DNA from: Pseudomonas mucoides
GTDB taxonomy: Bacteria; Pseudomonadota; Gammaproteobacteria; Pseudomonadales; Pseudomonadaceae
Length of the DNA stretch: 64,000 nucleotides
Reading direction: 5' to 3'
Assembly: GCF_015461845.1 (NCBI RefSeq)
Contig: NZ_JACOPW010000003.1
Span: forward strand, 682,001-746,000
Made by a program: the position numbers and the translations under genes. A model generated the notes under the pieces. It was not told the DNA's origin. It saw nothing but the letters and a program-made list of their open reading frames with translations, and searched no databases. Below are positions 24,511-32,821 of this stretch, in pieces (within the stretch, counting starts at the first letter, position 1; each line of letters opens with the position of its first letter).

Positions 24511-25836
24511 TTAAAGTAGTTGCAGTGGGTACTCGACAATCAGTCGGACCTCGTCCAAATCAGATTCGAAATCGGTAGCACGCGTGGTTGCTTGGCGAAC
24601 ACGCAGTGACATGTCCTTCAGAGAGCCTGACTGGATGATGTACTTAGCCTCAATGTCTCGCTCCCACCGCTTTTGGTCTTGCAATGGCGCTCCATCTGCT
24701 CCGCGACGCATATACACGCTGTTCGCGTTGGAATAATCAGCGTCCCACCCCTTCGCGTAGCGGGTCATGAAGCTTAGGCCTGGGATGCCGAACGCTTGCA
24801 TATCCAGGTCGTAGCGAAGCTGCAAGGATTGCTCTTTCGGAGAGTTGAAGTCGCTGTATTGGATGGAGTTATCCAGAAAAATTGAGTCCGATTGGCGCAG
24901 GTAATCGAAGTCGTCATTACCGTTGCTACGCTGATAGCCAACAGTCACCGTATGAGCGCCGAATTTGACCCCAGTTTTGCCGCTCCAAATGTTGTTATCA
25001 AAGCTATCAAGGAGTTTTTTACCCTCGTCGACGGCACGGTAGTAATTTAATCCACCGATCAACGCGACGTTGTCTGAGAGCGGGTAATTAAGGGAGGTGC
25101 CAGCGTAATACTGATTCCAAACGTCCTTGAATTGGCTGGCGTAAAGACTCACACCAACGAACTCATTGACGGTGTAATCCCCCCCTAGGTAAGCAATCCA
25201 CGGAGCATCAACAGCACCGGCATAGAAAGTCGAAAAGCCGTCACGCATGCTGCTCGAATTGGGTTGGCTCATCGCATGCAGCCGGCCCCCCTGAATGGTC
25301 AGGTCTTTAATGCTGGTATTGGTGAACGTTGCCCCCCTAAAGCTCTCTGGCAGCAGTCGAGAATCGCCATACGCCACGACAGGTGTGGATGGAAATACGT
25401 CTCCTACTTTGACCACCGTATCCATAAAGCGAGCCTTCGCGGCTCCGCCTACTTTTGAGTAAGAGTCTTCAGGTTGGCCTTTGCTGTTGTAGGGCATGAC
25501 ATCCACTGAGCTTCGAGCCCCCGAGCGCCCATCACCCGAATCAAGCTTGAGTCCTACCATTGCAAATGCATCAATGCCGAACCCGACGGTGCCTTGGGTA
25601 AAGCCCGAATCAAAACGTCCAATAATCCCATGAGCCCATTCTTCAGCGTAGCCATTGCCTGTAGGACTTGACTGGCCCTTTCGATAGTCACGATTGAAAT
25701 AGAGATTACGATTGAGAAGACTAAAGGTGCTCCCTTCAATGAACCCCTCAGGTTTTTGCTCAACAGCCACTGCAACTTGCCCCATGCTCATGCCAAGGGC
25801 AATGAGAGAAAGACCATAAAAGCTTTTATTGTTCAT
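24511..25836 (-). CDS. OprD-family outer membrane porin
   Basis: A 441-residue protein with a signal peptide (about 1-24) and the OprD pattern: EGSTFSLLNRNLYFNRDYRKG, EEWAHGIIGRFDSGFTQGTVGFGIDAFAMVGLKLD, the repeated beta strands, and a C-terminal EVRLIVEYPLQLL. OprD proteins are substrate-specific 18-stranded porins for small solutes, often amino acids. The substrate here is unknown. A CopR-type box (25978-25993) lies upstream, so it may respond to copper, as P. aeruginosa oprD responds to metal two-component systems. Its terminator hosts the group II intron. Confidence 0.9.
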   Translation of the reverse strand: MNNKSFYGLSLIALGMSMGQVAVAVEQKPEGFIEGSTFSLLNRNLYFNRDYRKGQSSPTGNGYAEEWAHGIIGRFDSGFTQGTVGFGIDAFAMVGLKLDSGDGRSGARSSVDVMPYNSKGQPEDSYSKVGGAAKARFMDTVVKVGDVFPSTPVVAYGDSRLLPESFRGATFTNTSIKDLTIQGGRLHAMSQPNSSSMRDGFSTFYAGAVDAPWIAYLGGDYTVNEFVGVSLYASQFKDVWNQYYAGTSLNYPLSDNVALIGGLNYYRAVDEGKKLLDSFDNNIWSGKTGVKFGAHTVTVGYQRSNGNDDFDYLRQSDSIFLDNSIQYSDFNSPKEQSLQLRYDLDMQAFGIPGLSFMTRYAKGWDADYSNANSVYMRRGADGAPLQDQKRWERDIEAKYIIQSGSLKDMSLRVRQATTRATDFESDLDEVRLIVEYPLQLL

Positions 25837-25977
25837 TTAACACTCCAGGCTTTAGCTTGGCAGAGTTTCTTTATGAAATATTTTTATCATTATAAAAAGC
25901 CACCGGCACATAGGGATTCCCTCTACGTGCAGGCAGACATAATTTCATACAAAAGATAACTCCAGCGTGACCTGAAA

Positions 25978-25993
25978 ATTACTTCTATGTCAG
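25978..25993 (-). promoter_or_regulatory. CopR-type box upstream of the OprD porin gene
   Basis: The minus strand reads CTGACATAGAAGTAAT, matching CTGACAnnnnnGTAAT fully. It lies 142 bp before the porin start. Confidence 0.6.
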
Positions 25994-26056
25994 CGACCAG
26001 TAAGCATGCTTAAAAAGCGTAATTGAATGATCTGACGTAGACATGACCCTAAGGGG

Positions 26057-26389
26057 CTAGCTTCCATGTGGGCAGTTGGTACCCATAATCTTGTACTCCA
26101 CGGTATTAAGCTTGCCCGCCGAGTCTTCATAGGTCATGCGCGAAGGCGCAACACTACAGGTTTTGTTGGCCTGTGTGACACTGACCACCTTCTGAATATC
26201 GAGGTTCATACCATATTCATAATGAACAACTTCAGGGATGGCCTTACCATTTTTTAAGGCATATTGCTCCATCGCCTGTTGGTTTTCTTGCATCATCCGA
26301 CCGTAAACGCGGTCACCGCCGCCCTCAGCCATGGCTAATGAAGACAAGGTTAAAATAGAAACGGCGAAAAGTGCTTTTAATGCTTTCAT
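26057..26389 (-). CDS. DUF2790 small exported protein
   Basis: A 110-residue protein with a signal peptide (1-21) and mature start AEGGGDRVYGRMMQENQQAMEQYALKNGK. The DUF2790 core follows: PEVVHYEYGMNLDIQKVVSVT, CSVAPSRMTYEDSAGKLNTVEYKIMGTNC, with two Cys and several Met/His. It is a Pseudomonas-specific family often induced by copper. The mature N-terminus is shared with the gene products at 5225 and 17440. A CopR-type box lies 74 bp upstream, on the minus strand. Function not established. Confidence 0.85.
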   Translation of the reverse strand: MKALKALFAVSILTLSSLAMAEGGGDRVYGRMMQENQQAMEQYALKNGKAIPEVVHYEYGMNLDIQKVVSVTQANKTCSVAPSRMTYEDSAGKLNTVEYKIMGTNCPHGS

Positions 26390-26705
26390 GATTTTCTCCT
26401 AGAGCTCACTTACTTCTGACTAGAGGATAACCAATGATGCCTTTCAGAAAGCTGCCGCGAATATTACATATGTGTAAGGTGTCCCTGTACTCGTGAGTTC
26501 GACTCTTAGAAATTTCATTTTTTGGCGGGTACGTGAATGCGTTATAAGAGCATCAGAAACTAGCTCGAGTTCTACATGAAGTATCTACGAGCCTTTTATT
26601 GGAAAATGCATATCCCCCATATCACGGAGAGCTGCTTGGCACACTCCAGTAGCATGATTCGTTTGCGCACAGCTAGATGAGGCAGCGAACGTGTTACAAA
26701 TGCCA
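26390..26705. other. Intergenic region between the DUF2790 gene and the NA37-linked membrane protein gene
   Basis: 316 bp. It holds the DUF2790 promoter with the CopR-type box at 26463-26478 and the 3' trailer of the membrane protein gene. No other gene is convincing. Confidence 0.5.
26463..26478 (-). promoter_or_regulatory. CopR-type box upstream of the DUF2790 gene
   Basis: The minus strand reads CTTACACATATGTAAT with T in place of G at position 3. It is followed by ATTCGCGGCAGCTT, similar to the sequence after the boxes at 5083 and 17302. Confidence 0.55.
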
Positions 26706-27968
26706 TTACGGGCTGAGAAAGCTCGGAGCTCCGTTGAGCGCGGAAAACACGATCGACAGGATGGTCATCAATAGCCATATGAAACCATCCCAGTATTTAA
26801 TCGCGGCCAGCAGCAAGGCCCCGACGATTGGCAGCAAGGACAGCCCCTTCAGCAAGCGAAAGGTCTTGGTTAGCGTTCGGCCCTGCTTGTCGACCTGGTC
26901 GATGGTAATCCTGAGCAAGCCCTGAAGTTTTGGGGGATAGGTTTTTATCTTGTCCTTAAAATCATCGAAGATGACATTGAAACTGTGTAGCAGGCGCTCT
27001 GTTTGCAGCATTTGATTGTGCAGGATCGCAAGCAGAACCACAGAGACCACTGCCAGGCCAAGGACAAGAATAAAACCTTCGAATTTTGAGGTTGTTTTCT
27101 CCAGCACGACCAGACCTGCTAACGATATCGGCAGGGCAAGCATCTTGCCCGCGATGTCGCCCAGTACCCCGCTAAGCTTAGTGCCATAGTCGATTTCAGC
27201 CTGGGCCACCTCGCGCCGGGCCCGCTCAAACGAGAAGCTATAGACGTAGGTTTGCAGATTCGCACGGTACGTGGCGAGGACCTCCCGCCACTCCCGCACG
27301 ATCACCAAGAACAGATTCTGCTCGCTCTCAAACTTCTCGATGACGCTCGCCACCGCCATCCGAATCATCAATTTTCGTTCGGAGAGGTGCGCCTTGTTTT
27401 CGTTTTTTCGATTGAGTATTTCTTCCAACAAGCTCAGGTGGTTGAGCTCATAGTCAAGAACCTTGACGTCAACCTGGGTAGGTAACAGAAAAGTTCTCGG
27501 AGGCTTAGCCCCATCAGGAGGCAAGGCAAAAAACAGGTTATAACCATCTGGACTGCTGTCTTTGTCGACGCCGATCGCTAGCAGTGCAAGCAGCTCGATC
27601 AGCCGGCAGACGCGCCTGAGCGCCTTAATCGCCGAAGGTTCGGTGTCATCACTATCCGCCCAACTGAGCTCAACAATGTACACGTTGCTCGGAAATTGGC
27701 CCTTGCCCAATGAGCCATTGCGAGCGACAAACTCGCCTAAGTTCGCGTAGAACCGGCCCGACTCGTTCGATGGCAAGCGAAACTCAATATCGAGTGAGTC
27801 AGCTTCTTCGGAGCAATGCTCGAACTTGCCATAGGCTGCGGGCAGGTCATCACACATTCGCAACGCACCAATAATGTCTGGCGTTGGCCTCCCCTCATAG
27901 CGGATGACCCCATCCTCAATGGTGGGCGCTCCGAGGGCACGGTAGAGAGCTACCACATTGGAAAACAT
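26706..27968 (-). CDS. Unknown protein with soluble N-domain and four-helix membrane C-part, partner of the NA37 gene
   Basis: A 420-residue protein of no recognised family. Residues 1-265 are soluble, with an acidic region (about 40-70), a possible helical pair (ALRRVCRLIELLALLAIG about 120) and a charged helical stretch (about 180-265). The rest is hydrophobic, with likely membrane spans at about 270-290, 292-315, 375-392 and 395-415. It begins 2 bp after the NA37 gene stop, so the two are one transcript. This build, a soluble front fused to a membrane part, is common in toxin-like effectors of phage defence systems, but no proof is visible here. Confidence 0.7.
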   Translation of the reverse strand: MFSNVVALYRALGAPTIEDGVIRYEGRPTPDIIGALRMCDDLPAAYGKFEHCSEEADSLDIEFRLPSNESGRFYANLGEFVARNGSLGKGQFPSNVYIVELSWADSDDTEPSAIKALRRVCRLIELLALLAIGVDKDSSPDGYNLFFALPPDGAKPPRTFLLPTQVDVKVLDYELNHLSLLEEILNRKNENKAHLSERKLMIRMAVASVIEKFESEQNLFLVIVREWREVLATYRANLQTYVYSFSFERARREVAQAEIDYGTKLSGVLGDIAGKMLALPISLAGLVVLEKTTSKFEGFILVLGLAVVSVVLLAILHNQMLQTERLLHSFNVIFDDFKDKIKTYPPKLQGLLRITIDQVDKQGRTLTKTFRLLKGLSLLPIVGALLLAAIKYWDGFIWLLMTILSIVFSALNGAPSFLSP

Positions 27969-27970
27969 TC

Positions 27971-29104
27971 TTAGCCAGCCCTAGCCAGCAATTCTTTCTC
28001 GATCACACCAACCAGTTCGGCAGTCAGATTGGACAGGGTCAACTTCTTCCGTCCCTCATCATAGTAAACGTCTGCGGCCGGATCCTTACCTAACGCTCCA
28101 CGCTCGAATTGCAACGACCAGTTAGCAGCGTCCCCCTTGATACGGGTCTTCTCTTTCAGCGATTTTGCATTGACCGTAAAGTCGTCCGGCACCTTATGTT
28201 TCTCACTATTCAAATAGTCTTTCAGCCCAACGATTTCATCCACTAAGTCAGCAGGTACGTGTGCGACAGCGACGTGGCAGATGGCGTCCAGGCGCGCGGA
28301 CTTGCCTGCGGCCAACTGCTCCTCCAGATATTTGATCACCGCCTCTTTGGCCTTATAACCAAAGCTTTTTAACGCTTTGTTGTCGCGAAAAAACCGGGCA
28401 ACGTTATCAATGGCATTTTTGGTAGCGCGTCCGGAGGCCACTCCTTTCGCACAACCCAGTGCAGAAATGAAATAGTCAGATGCCTGACTATCACGGCCGC
28501 GGCTGATGAAGCACAGGTAGGTTGAATCCACTTCATCCTCCGCGTCATCCTCATCCTGCTCAGGCGCAGCAGCGGCCGCAGCAGCCATAGCCTTTATGGC
28601 CACGAAGCTAGCCAAGTTGATCCTGGCGGCCTGCTGAACCTTGTTGAGATCGACCTCTTGAATTTCCTTCGGCACGTAGTTTTCGTCCAGCTGAATACCA
28701 CCGCGCTCCTTCATGCTGGCGACCAGGAAAAAGTCGGTTGCGCCCGAGGTGTACTGGGCGCAAAGGATGTGTCCACCAGTCGACAAGACTTGATTACCGG
28801 CTTGCTCCACCAGTTGGTCCATTGCCAAGTGGGTCAAGTCGATAAATTGCGCTTTATCATCTTGTACTTCTACGAACGCGGTGAAGCGCTCTGGAAACGG
28901 CCCCTGACGGTCATCATTGGCAAACTGGCCATAGACCACGCTGTTGCCTTCTTTGCCGATGAGGCCGTGGATACCATTGACCAGAAAATGCAACGCAGGA
29001 TTTTCAGTATCGAGCGCCACATCCTTCTTGACCACCTCGGAGATAAAGCTGGTCTTGGCCAGCTTCTTAAAGCTGTGAATGATGGCTGTTTTCAGTGTGA
29101 TCAT
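27971..29104 (-). CDS. Nucleoid-associated protein, NA37/YejK-like
   Basis: A 377-residue protein. The N-terminus (ITLKTAIIHSFKKLAKT, then a FSEVVKKDVALDTENPALHFLVN-like stretch) and the core LYCFISRGRDSQASDYFISALGC resemble the NA37/YejK/NdpA family, which binds the nucleoid. An Ala-rich then acidic insertion (AMAAAAAAAPEQDEDDAEDEVD in part, about 180-205) interrupts the core. The C-terminus has KSLKEKTRIKGDAANWSLQFERG and LTLSNLTAELVGVIEKE. It is the first gene of a two-gene operon with the membrane protein. A LexA-type palindrome lies 146 bp upstream. It may have lost housekeeping use and serve as a sensor for DNA state; that is inference. Confidence 0.75.
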   Translation of the reverse strand: MITLKTAIIHSFKKLAKTSFISEVVKKDVALDTENPALHFLVNGIHGLIGKEGNSVVYGQFANDDRQGPFPERFTAFVEVQDDKAQFIDLTHLAMDQLVEQAGNQVLSTGGHILCAQYTSGATDFFLVASMKERGGIQLDENYVPKEIQEVDLNKVQQAARINLASFVAIKAMAAAAAAAPEQDEDDAEDEVDSTYLCFISRGRDSQASDYFISALGCAKGVASGRATKNAIDNVARFFRDNKALKSFGYKAKEAVIKYLEEQLAAGKSARLDAICHVAVAHVPADLVDEIVGLKDYLNSEKHKVPDDFTVNAKSLKEKTRIKGDAANWSLQFERGALGKDPAADVYYDEGRKKLTLSNLTAELVGVIEKELLARAG

Positions 29105-29196
29105 AGGTCGAATTCCGTTCCGATAGTATCAATATGGAATCACTGAAAATAACACCTTACCCAACAAACTTCAGGGCTTATCTCGACACCTGACAC

Positions 29197-29222
29197 CACC
29201 TAAGGGCTTCAACACTTAGGTG
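29197..29222. promoter_or_regulatory. Inverted repeat in the leader of the NA37 operon
   Basis: Perfect 8-base arms CACCTAAG and CTTAGGTG separated by ten bases. It is between the LexA-type box and the gene start, so it may form a hairpin in the leader RNA or bind a dimeric protein. Confidence 0.45.
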
Positions 29223-29249
29223 ATGAGTAAGGCCGCAAAAACCCACTAA

Positions 29250-29265
29250 CTGTATATGCATACAG
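29250..29265. promoter_or_regulatory. LexA (SOS) box
   Basis: CTGTATATGCATACAG is a perfect palindrome and fits CTGTN8ACAG, the LexA consensus of gamma-proteobacteria. It lies 146 bp upstream of the NA37 gene on the minus strand. No plus-strand gene with good support begins just after it, so the NA37 operon is the likely target. Confidence 0.65.
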
Positions 29266-29388
29266 CATAATAGTATATGCCGTTCATCAGCACGAGGGTC
29301 GGAGCGTTGAAGCGCGGACAGCATCATCTCGGATTGTCACAGACCATGGTCTCTATCATAGACTCAGTCTGAGAAAGTTTTTCCAGCC

Positions 29389-29646
29389 TTATCCGTCAGT
29401 GCTGGAGCTCAACTGGGGAGTGTGGACCACTATCGCGAACTCTCGCGCTGGATCGCTCGGATCCTTCGTTTGAAGCAACTCTTCGAAAGAACCTATCCCA
29501 AAGATCACCCATGGTTGTGGGTAATGCCGCAGGAGGCGTTTTGCCTGCTGATGAACAGATTCTGGGAGGGTCTGATCTCGAGACAGCTCACGCAAGAACT
29601 CGCCTGTCTGGACAGTACTCCGGGTACGCTCGCAGGGCATGGTCAT
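29389..29646 (-). CDS. BPSL0761-family small protein
   Basis: An 85-residue protein: MTMPCERTRSTVQTGEFLRELSRDQTLPESVHQQAKRLLRHYP (as family pattern, given here in short as TMPxERTR, FLRELSRD and PESVxQQAKRLLRHYP). This matches the BPSL0761 family of small cytosolic proteins common in Pseudomonas and Burkholderia. The ATG has GGAG nine bases before. Function is unknown. It is upstream of the SOS box and on the same strand as the NA37 operon, with about 120 bp between its stop and the box. Confidence 0.7.
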   Translation of the reverse strand: MTMPCERTRSTVQTGEFLRELSRDQTLPESVHQQAKRLLRHYPQPWVIFGIGSFEELLQTKDPSDPAREFAIVVHTPQLSSSTDG

Positions 29647-29925
29647 GTGCCGTCACTCCGCTAGAATTTGCACTTAACCTTAGAAAGCCCACCACCATCG
29701 CCAAGGGCTCTGTGGGTGCGAGCCATTCATTTGACTTGAAGCAAGCACGCTGCTCGGCTCCCCTGAAGTAAACAAGGTCCCCATGGGCCTGGCTCTAGGA
29801 AACGATTGCTGATACGTGGCCAACGCCATGTCTTGGTAAGCACCGAGAAAATACCGGGAGGGTTGAGTCGGACGAAGCCCAAAACATTGAACGTCGATGG
29901 ATGCCACATTACGCACCCGTGACTC

Positions 29926-30318
29926 TCAGTACAGGCTCTGCGCGACGTCCAGGTCTGTTCGTATCCTTCGGCCGGGTCCCATCAACACATAAACGGTGTT
30001 TTTTGTCTCGAACAGGCAATCGTGGGTGAAGGAAACACCCAATGAGGTTCTTACCCAATGACCGCGTGGGAAACGTCCTTTGCTATCGTGGAGAACAAAT
30101 AAAGCGTTGACCAAAGTAGGAGTGACTCCTCTTCTAACAACGACCTTTAACTGACGGGGGGAGACAGCTAAATCAACCACTGTCCAGTCAGCGACTAGGC
30201 AATAGGGGCGTCCAGGGAAGTAAAATCCGACCAGAGCCACGGCGTCTGAATGAGCAAGCTCACATCCAGGTATTTTTTCACCACCGGAAAGCAGTTCTAC
30301 TAGGCCCGCTAGATTCAT
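29926..30318 (-). CDS. Small protein, DUF6957-like
   Basis: A 130-residue protein with GCELAHSDAVALVGFY, VLHDSKGRFPRGHWVRTSLGVSF and a C-terminus of KNTVYVLMGPGRRIRTDLDVAQSLY. The layout, with the conserved WVRTS and the closing VLxGxGxRxxxDLxxAxxLY, recalls DUF6957, found in many Pseudomonas. I have not been able to check. Function unknown. It is in the accessory zone between the NA37 operon and the tns genes. Confidence 0.55.
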   Translation of the reverse strand: MNLAGLVELLSGGEKIPGCELAHSDAVALVGFYFPGRPYCLVADWTVVDLAVSPRQLKVVVRRGVTPTLVNALFVLHDSKGRFPRGHWVRTSLGVSFTHDCLFETKNTVYVLMGPGRRIRTDLDVAQSLY

Positions 30319-30876
30319 TCGTCCCTCCGACCCACTTCAAAAATCGAGTCGAATGATCAATCACACCAGTCAGCATAGCTGCACGTAAATCGCTCGGTCT
30401 TAACTCTGATGAACAGCACGCAAAACTTGGCTCATCTGCTCAAAAGCTGACGGTTAGCCCTTTCGCTATGGTCTGATTTACGCCGAGATATCACTGATTG
30501 TGGGCTCACGCTCTCAAGACCTATAGCTCTACGTATACCTCGCCTCACTGAACACCACTATTTCGATCGGTGGTGTCGCCATCTGGAATGGCTTGCGCCA
30601 GTTACCGACGCCATGCCATTGCCCATGCTTGAATCCAACTGCTAATGGGAGTGAAGACGAGGCGTCATGAAATCCGATGTCTGCGGCATTGAGCGGAGCG
30701 ATATTGGCGTACGCGACATCGATCCTTTGTCTGCTGAAGCCGCTGATAGCGGTGCACCTCCAATGCCTCGTCGCTATGCCGCTGGGTCAGTATAATTAGT
30801 GACATCCACCGCCCAGCAATACGCCTCAGAGTTCATCGGAACCAGAGCATTGCTATGCCATTCCATAAAATATCTA
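30319..30876. other. Intergenic region between the DUF6957-like gene and tniQ2
   Basis: About 560 bp with no convincing gene, repeat or hairpin. A 42-codon open stretch on the plus strand at 30667-30795 lacks any recognised features. The region is at the junction of the transposition genes and the cargo. Confidence 0.45.
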
Positions 30877-32547
30877 CTAGGGCTTTGAATTGGACGCAAT
30901 CATCTCCATGTATGCATTGCCACCCATAGGAATATCATAACCCGGTGGACCTTCCCATTGCCGCGAGACGCCGGTATTTCTAAGCATCATTTCAGCATCA
31001 ATACCTTCCTTAACCATGTATTCTAAATCCCACTCGAAGTGATTTATCAACGCCAGACACGCCACATGAGGCACCGTAGTCAATAATTTGAAGCTGGAGC
31101 TGTTTGGGGGTAACTTAAGCCTCGCGATCTCCGACATCGTCCATATAAATCTCCGTAACCGGAAATGCCAAAGAGATTCTAGATGAAGCTCAAGTTGTTC
31201 TGACACCAACGGAAACGACTTACGAGTCGCACGATCCCTACTTACTTTTCGCGGCAAAAGTGCAAGCATGTTACTTATATTTACTCGAACCTGTATTTGG
31301 GTGATGCGGTACAAATTCTCAACGCCTTCTTTAAGAATGGTTGCGTATTTTTCGTCCTCATCACTTACCACCGAGTCGACAATATTCTTCTGCTTTACGT
31401 CCCTTTTGATTTCACTCAATAACCAGTCCTTATCGTTTTCGTTGAGCCAACGTGTTACTTGATAAGCATTAACCCAAAGATAGTCCATCCCAATACCTGG
31501 CTTAACTTCAAGTAGTATTGAGATTTTTTCTCGATAAGCCTTTTTTTTACTTTCTGGCAAAGCTTTCTCTTTAAGACGGGCCGTCGGGTTTACCAAGCTA
31601 GTAAGTAGAGACTCCTCTGCCAAGCATTTCTCAAATTTTTCTGCACTACCAAAAAGATGGAGAGATATTAGAAGATGCCGTGCCAACGGCATATCGATTT
31701 GACCTCTTGTTGTCGATAGTCTAATCCATTGACGTCGGATGCCAGCTGCGTATGCCAGGTCAATTTTCGAAATAATTTCATCGCCGAACTTTTCACGAAT
31801 ACTGCTAAACAATTTAGCAGTACCAATCAGATTTCCATGAACAAACCCACGCTTCTTTGCTTGACGCCGATAACAGGCAGCTAAAACCTTATAATCCACC
31901 GATGGCAGATTGCGTTGCAAAATATCATTTACAAAAACTGCATATTCTTGTTCTTCAGATGAGGCTAGTAAACGGTTCGCAGGTTTAATAGCGCTCCACC
32001 CACAAACACAATCATCGGTTAAGTTAGGCAATAACTTGTTTCTACGAAAGAAAGGGTGAGAACAATCCTGACAAGATTGAAGAAGTTCCTCGCCATGCCG
32101 CCAGCAGGCTGTAACGCCCGGTACATGATGAGCTCGGTGCCAATATGCGTAACCTGACTCTATGAGGTCAGCCTGCACACAGGCTAAGCAAATCTTGGCT
32201 CTGCTATTTTTTGTACCCTCCCACCTAGGCACTCGGGCAACATCTGACAAAACTCTGTCCAGTACTTTAGATGGATCTTTTGACAACCCTATAAAAGGTT
32301 TGTATGCAGGAAAATAAGTATTAATTTCAAGCAATTCATTAAAGTTACTTTCTTTAACTCCAGGTAATCGAGACGCAAGGCTCCCTAATTGCTTTGGTAT
32401 AATCGAAAGTTGAAATGGGGCAACGCCAAAAAGGTCACGAAACGTTTCTGCCTCTGTTTTGTTTCCAGACAAAAAATGGTACCTCGTAATACGAGATAAC
32501 AGTGTCTCATCTGGCATCGATATTGGAAAAAAAAGAATGCTGGACAT
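30877..32547 (-). CDS. Second TniQ/TnsD-family targeting protein
   Basis: A 556-residue TniQ-type protein: MPDETLLSRITRYHFLSG at the N-terminus, then zinc-finger Cys/His residues in ICLACVQADLIESGYAYWHRAHHVPGVTACWRHGEEL and CQDCSHPFF. This order is as in TnsD, but the two proteins differ much and the tail (about 200-556) shares little with tnsD at 32822. It occupies the place of tnsE in Tn7. Base use is more A/T-rich than tnsABCD, suggesting separate acquisition. It probably brings the transposase to a second kind of target. Confidence 0.85.
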   Translation of the reverse strand: MSSILFFPISMPDETLLSRITRYHFLSGNKTEAETFRDLFGVAPFQLSIIPKQLGSLASRLPGVKESNFNELLEINTYFPAYKPFIGLSKDPSKVLDRVLSDVARVPRWEGTKNSRAKICLACVQADLIESGYAYWHRAHHVPGVTACWRHGEELLQSCQDCSHPFFRRNKLLPNLTDDCVCGWSAIKPANRLLASSEEQEYAVFVNDILQRNLPSVDYKVLAACYRRQAKKRGFVHGNLIGTAKLFSSIREKFGDEIISKIDLAYAAGIRRQWIRLSTTRGQIDMPLARHLLISLHLFGSAEKFEKCLAEESLLTSLVNPTARLKEKALPESKKKAYREKISILLEVKPGIGMDYLWVNAYQVTRWLNENDKDWLLSEIKRDVKQKNIVDSVVSDEDEKYATILKEGVENLYRITQIQVRVNISNMLALLPRKVSRDRATRKSFPLVSEQLELHLESLWHFRLRRFIWTMSEIARLKLPPNSSSFKLLTTVPHVACLALINHFEWDLEYMVKEGIDAEMMLRNTGVSRQWEGPPGYDIPMGGNAYMEMIASNSKP

Positions 32548-32706
32548 GAGTAGTCGATTTTTTAGCGTGAGTTCTGGTAGGAGGCGAATCCCGTGAAGGA
32601 AGTACTTTTATCACATATCACCCTGTACCCAGGCAAGGATTTTTATGAGCGCAACACAGTAGCGAACAGCCACCAACTACTACTTTAAAAAATTCGCCGT
32701 TTTTTA

Positions 32707-32731
32707 TTCGGTGTCATAATATAATACCGAA
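32707..32731. promoter_or_regulatory. A/T-rich palindrome upstream of tniQ2
   Basis: TTCGGT and ACCGAA arms flank a 13-base A/T core. It lies 160 bp before the tniQ2 start in a very A/T-rich stretch and probably is an operator or promoter of that gene. No matching regulator is next to it. Confidence 0.45.
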
Positions 32732-32821
32732 CAAATATAAATACCCTTTATGTATTGCTTCGCCAAAAACTCACACAGCGAATCTAAGCGTTGCTCATTG
32801 ACGGGGCTTCTGGCGACGGCG

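Noticed and set aside
29422..29664. Plus-strand 80-codon frame beside the SOS box.
   Set aside because: It overlaps the BPSL0761-like gene on the other strand, whose sequence pattern is recognisable; this frame has none.
29680..29916. Minus-strand 78-codon frame.
   Set aside because: Its sequence ends in low-quality composition (WRWWWAF) and shows no family pattern; perhaps a decayed gene, but not supportable.
30667..30795. Plus-strand 42-codon frame with a GAGG before the ATG.
   Set aside because: No recognisable motif, and it is isolated in a region without other signals.
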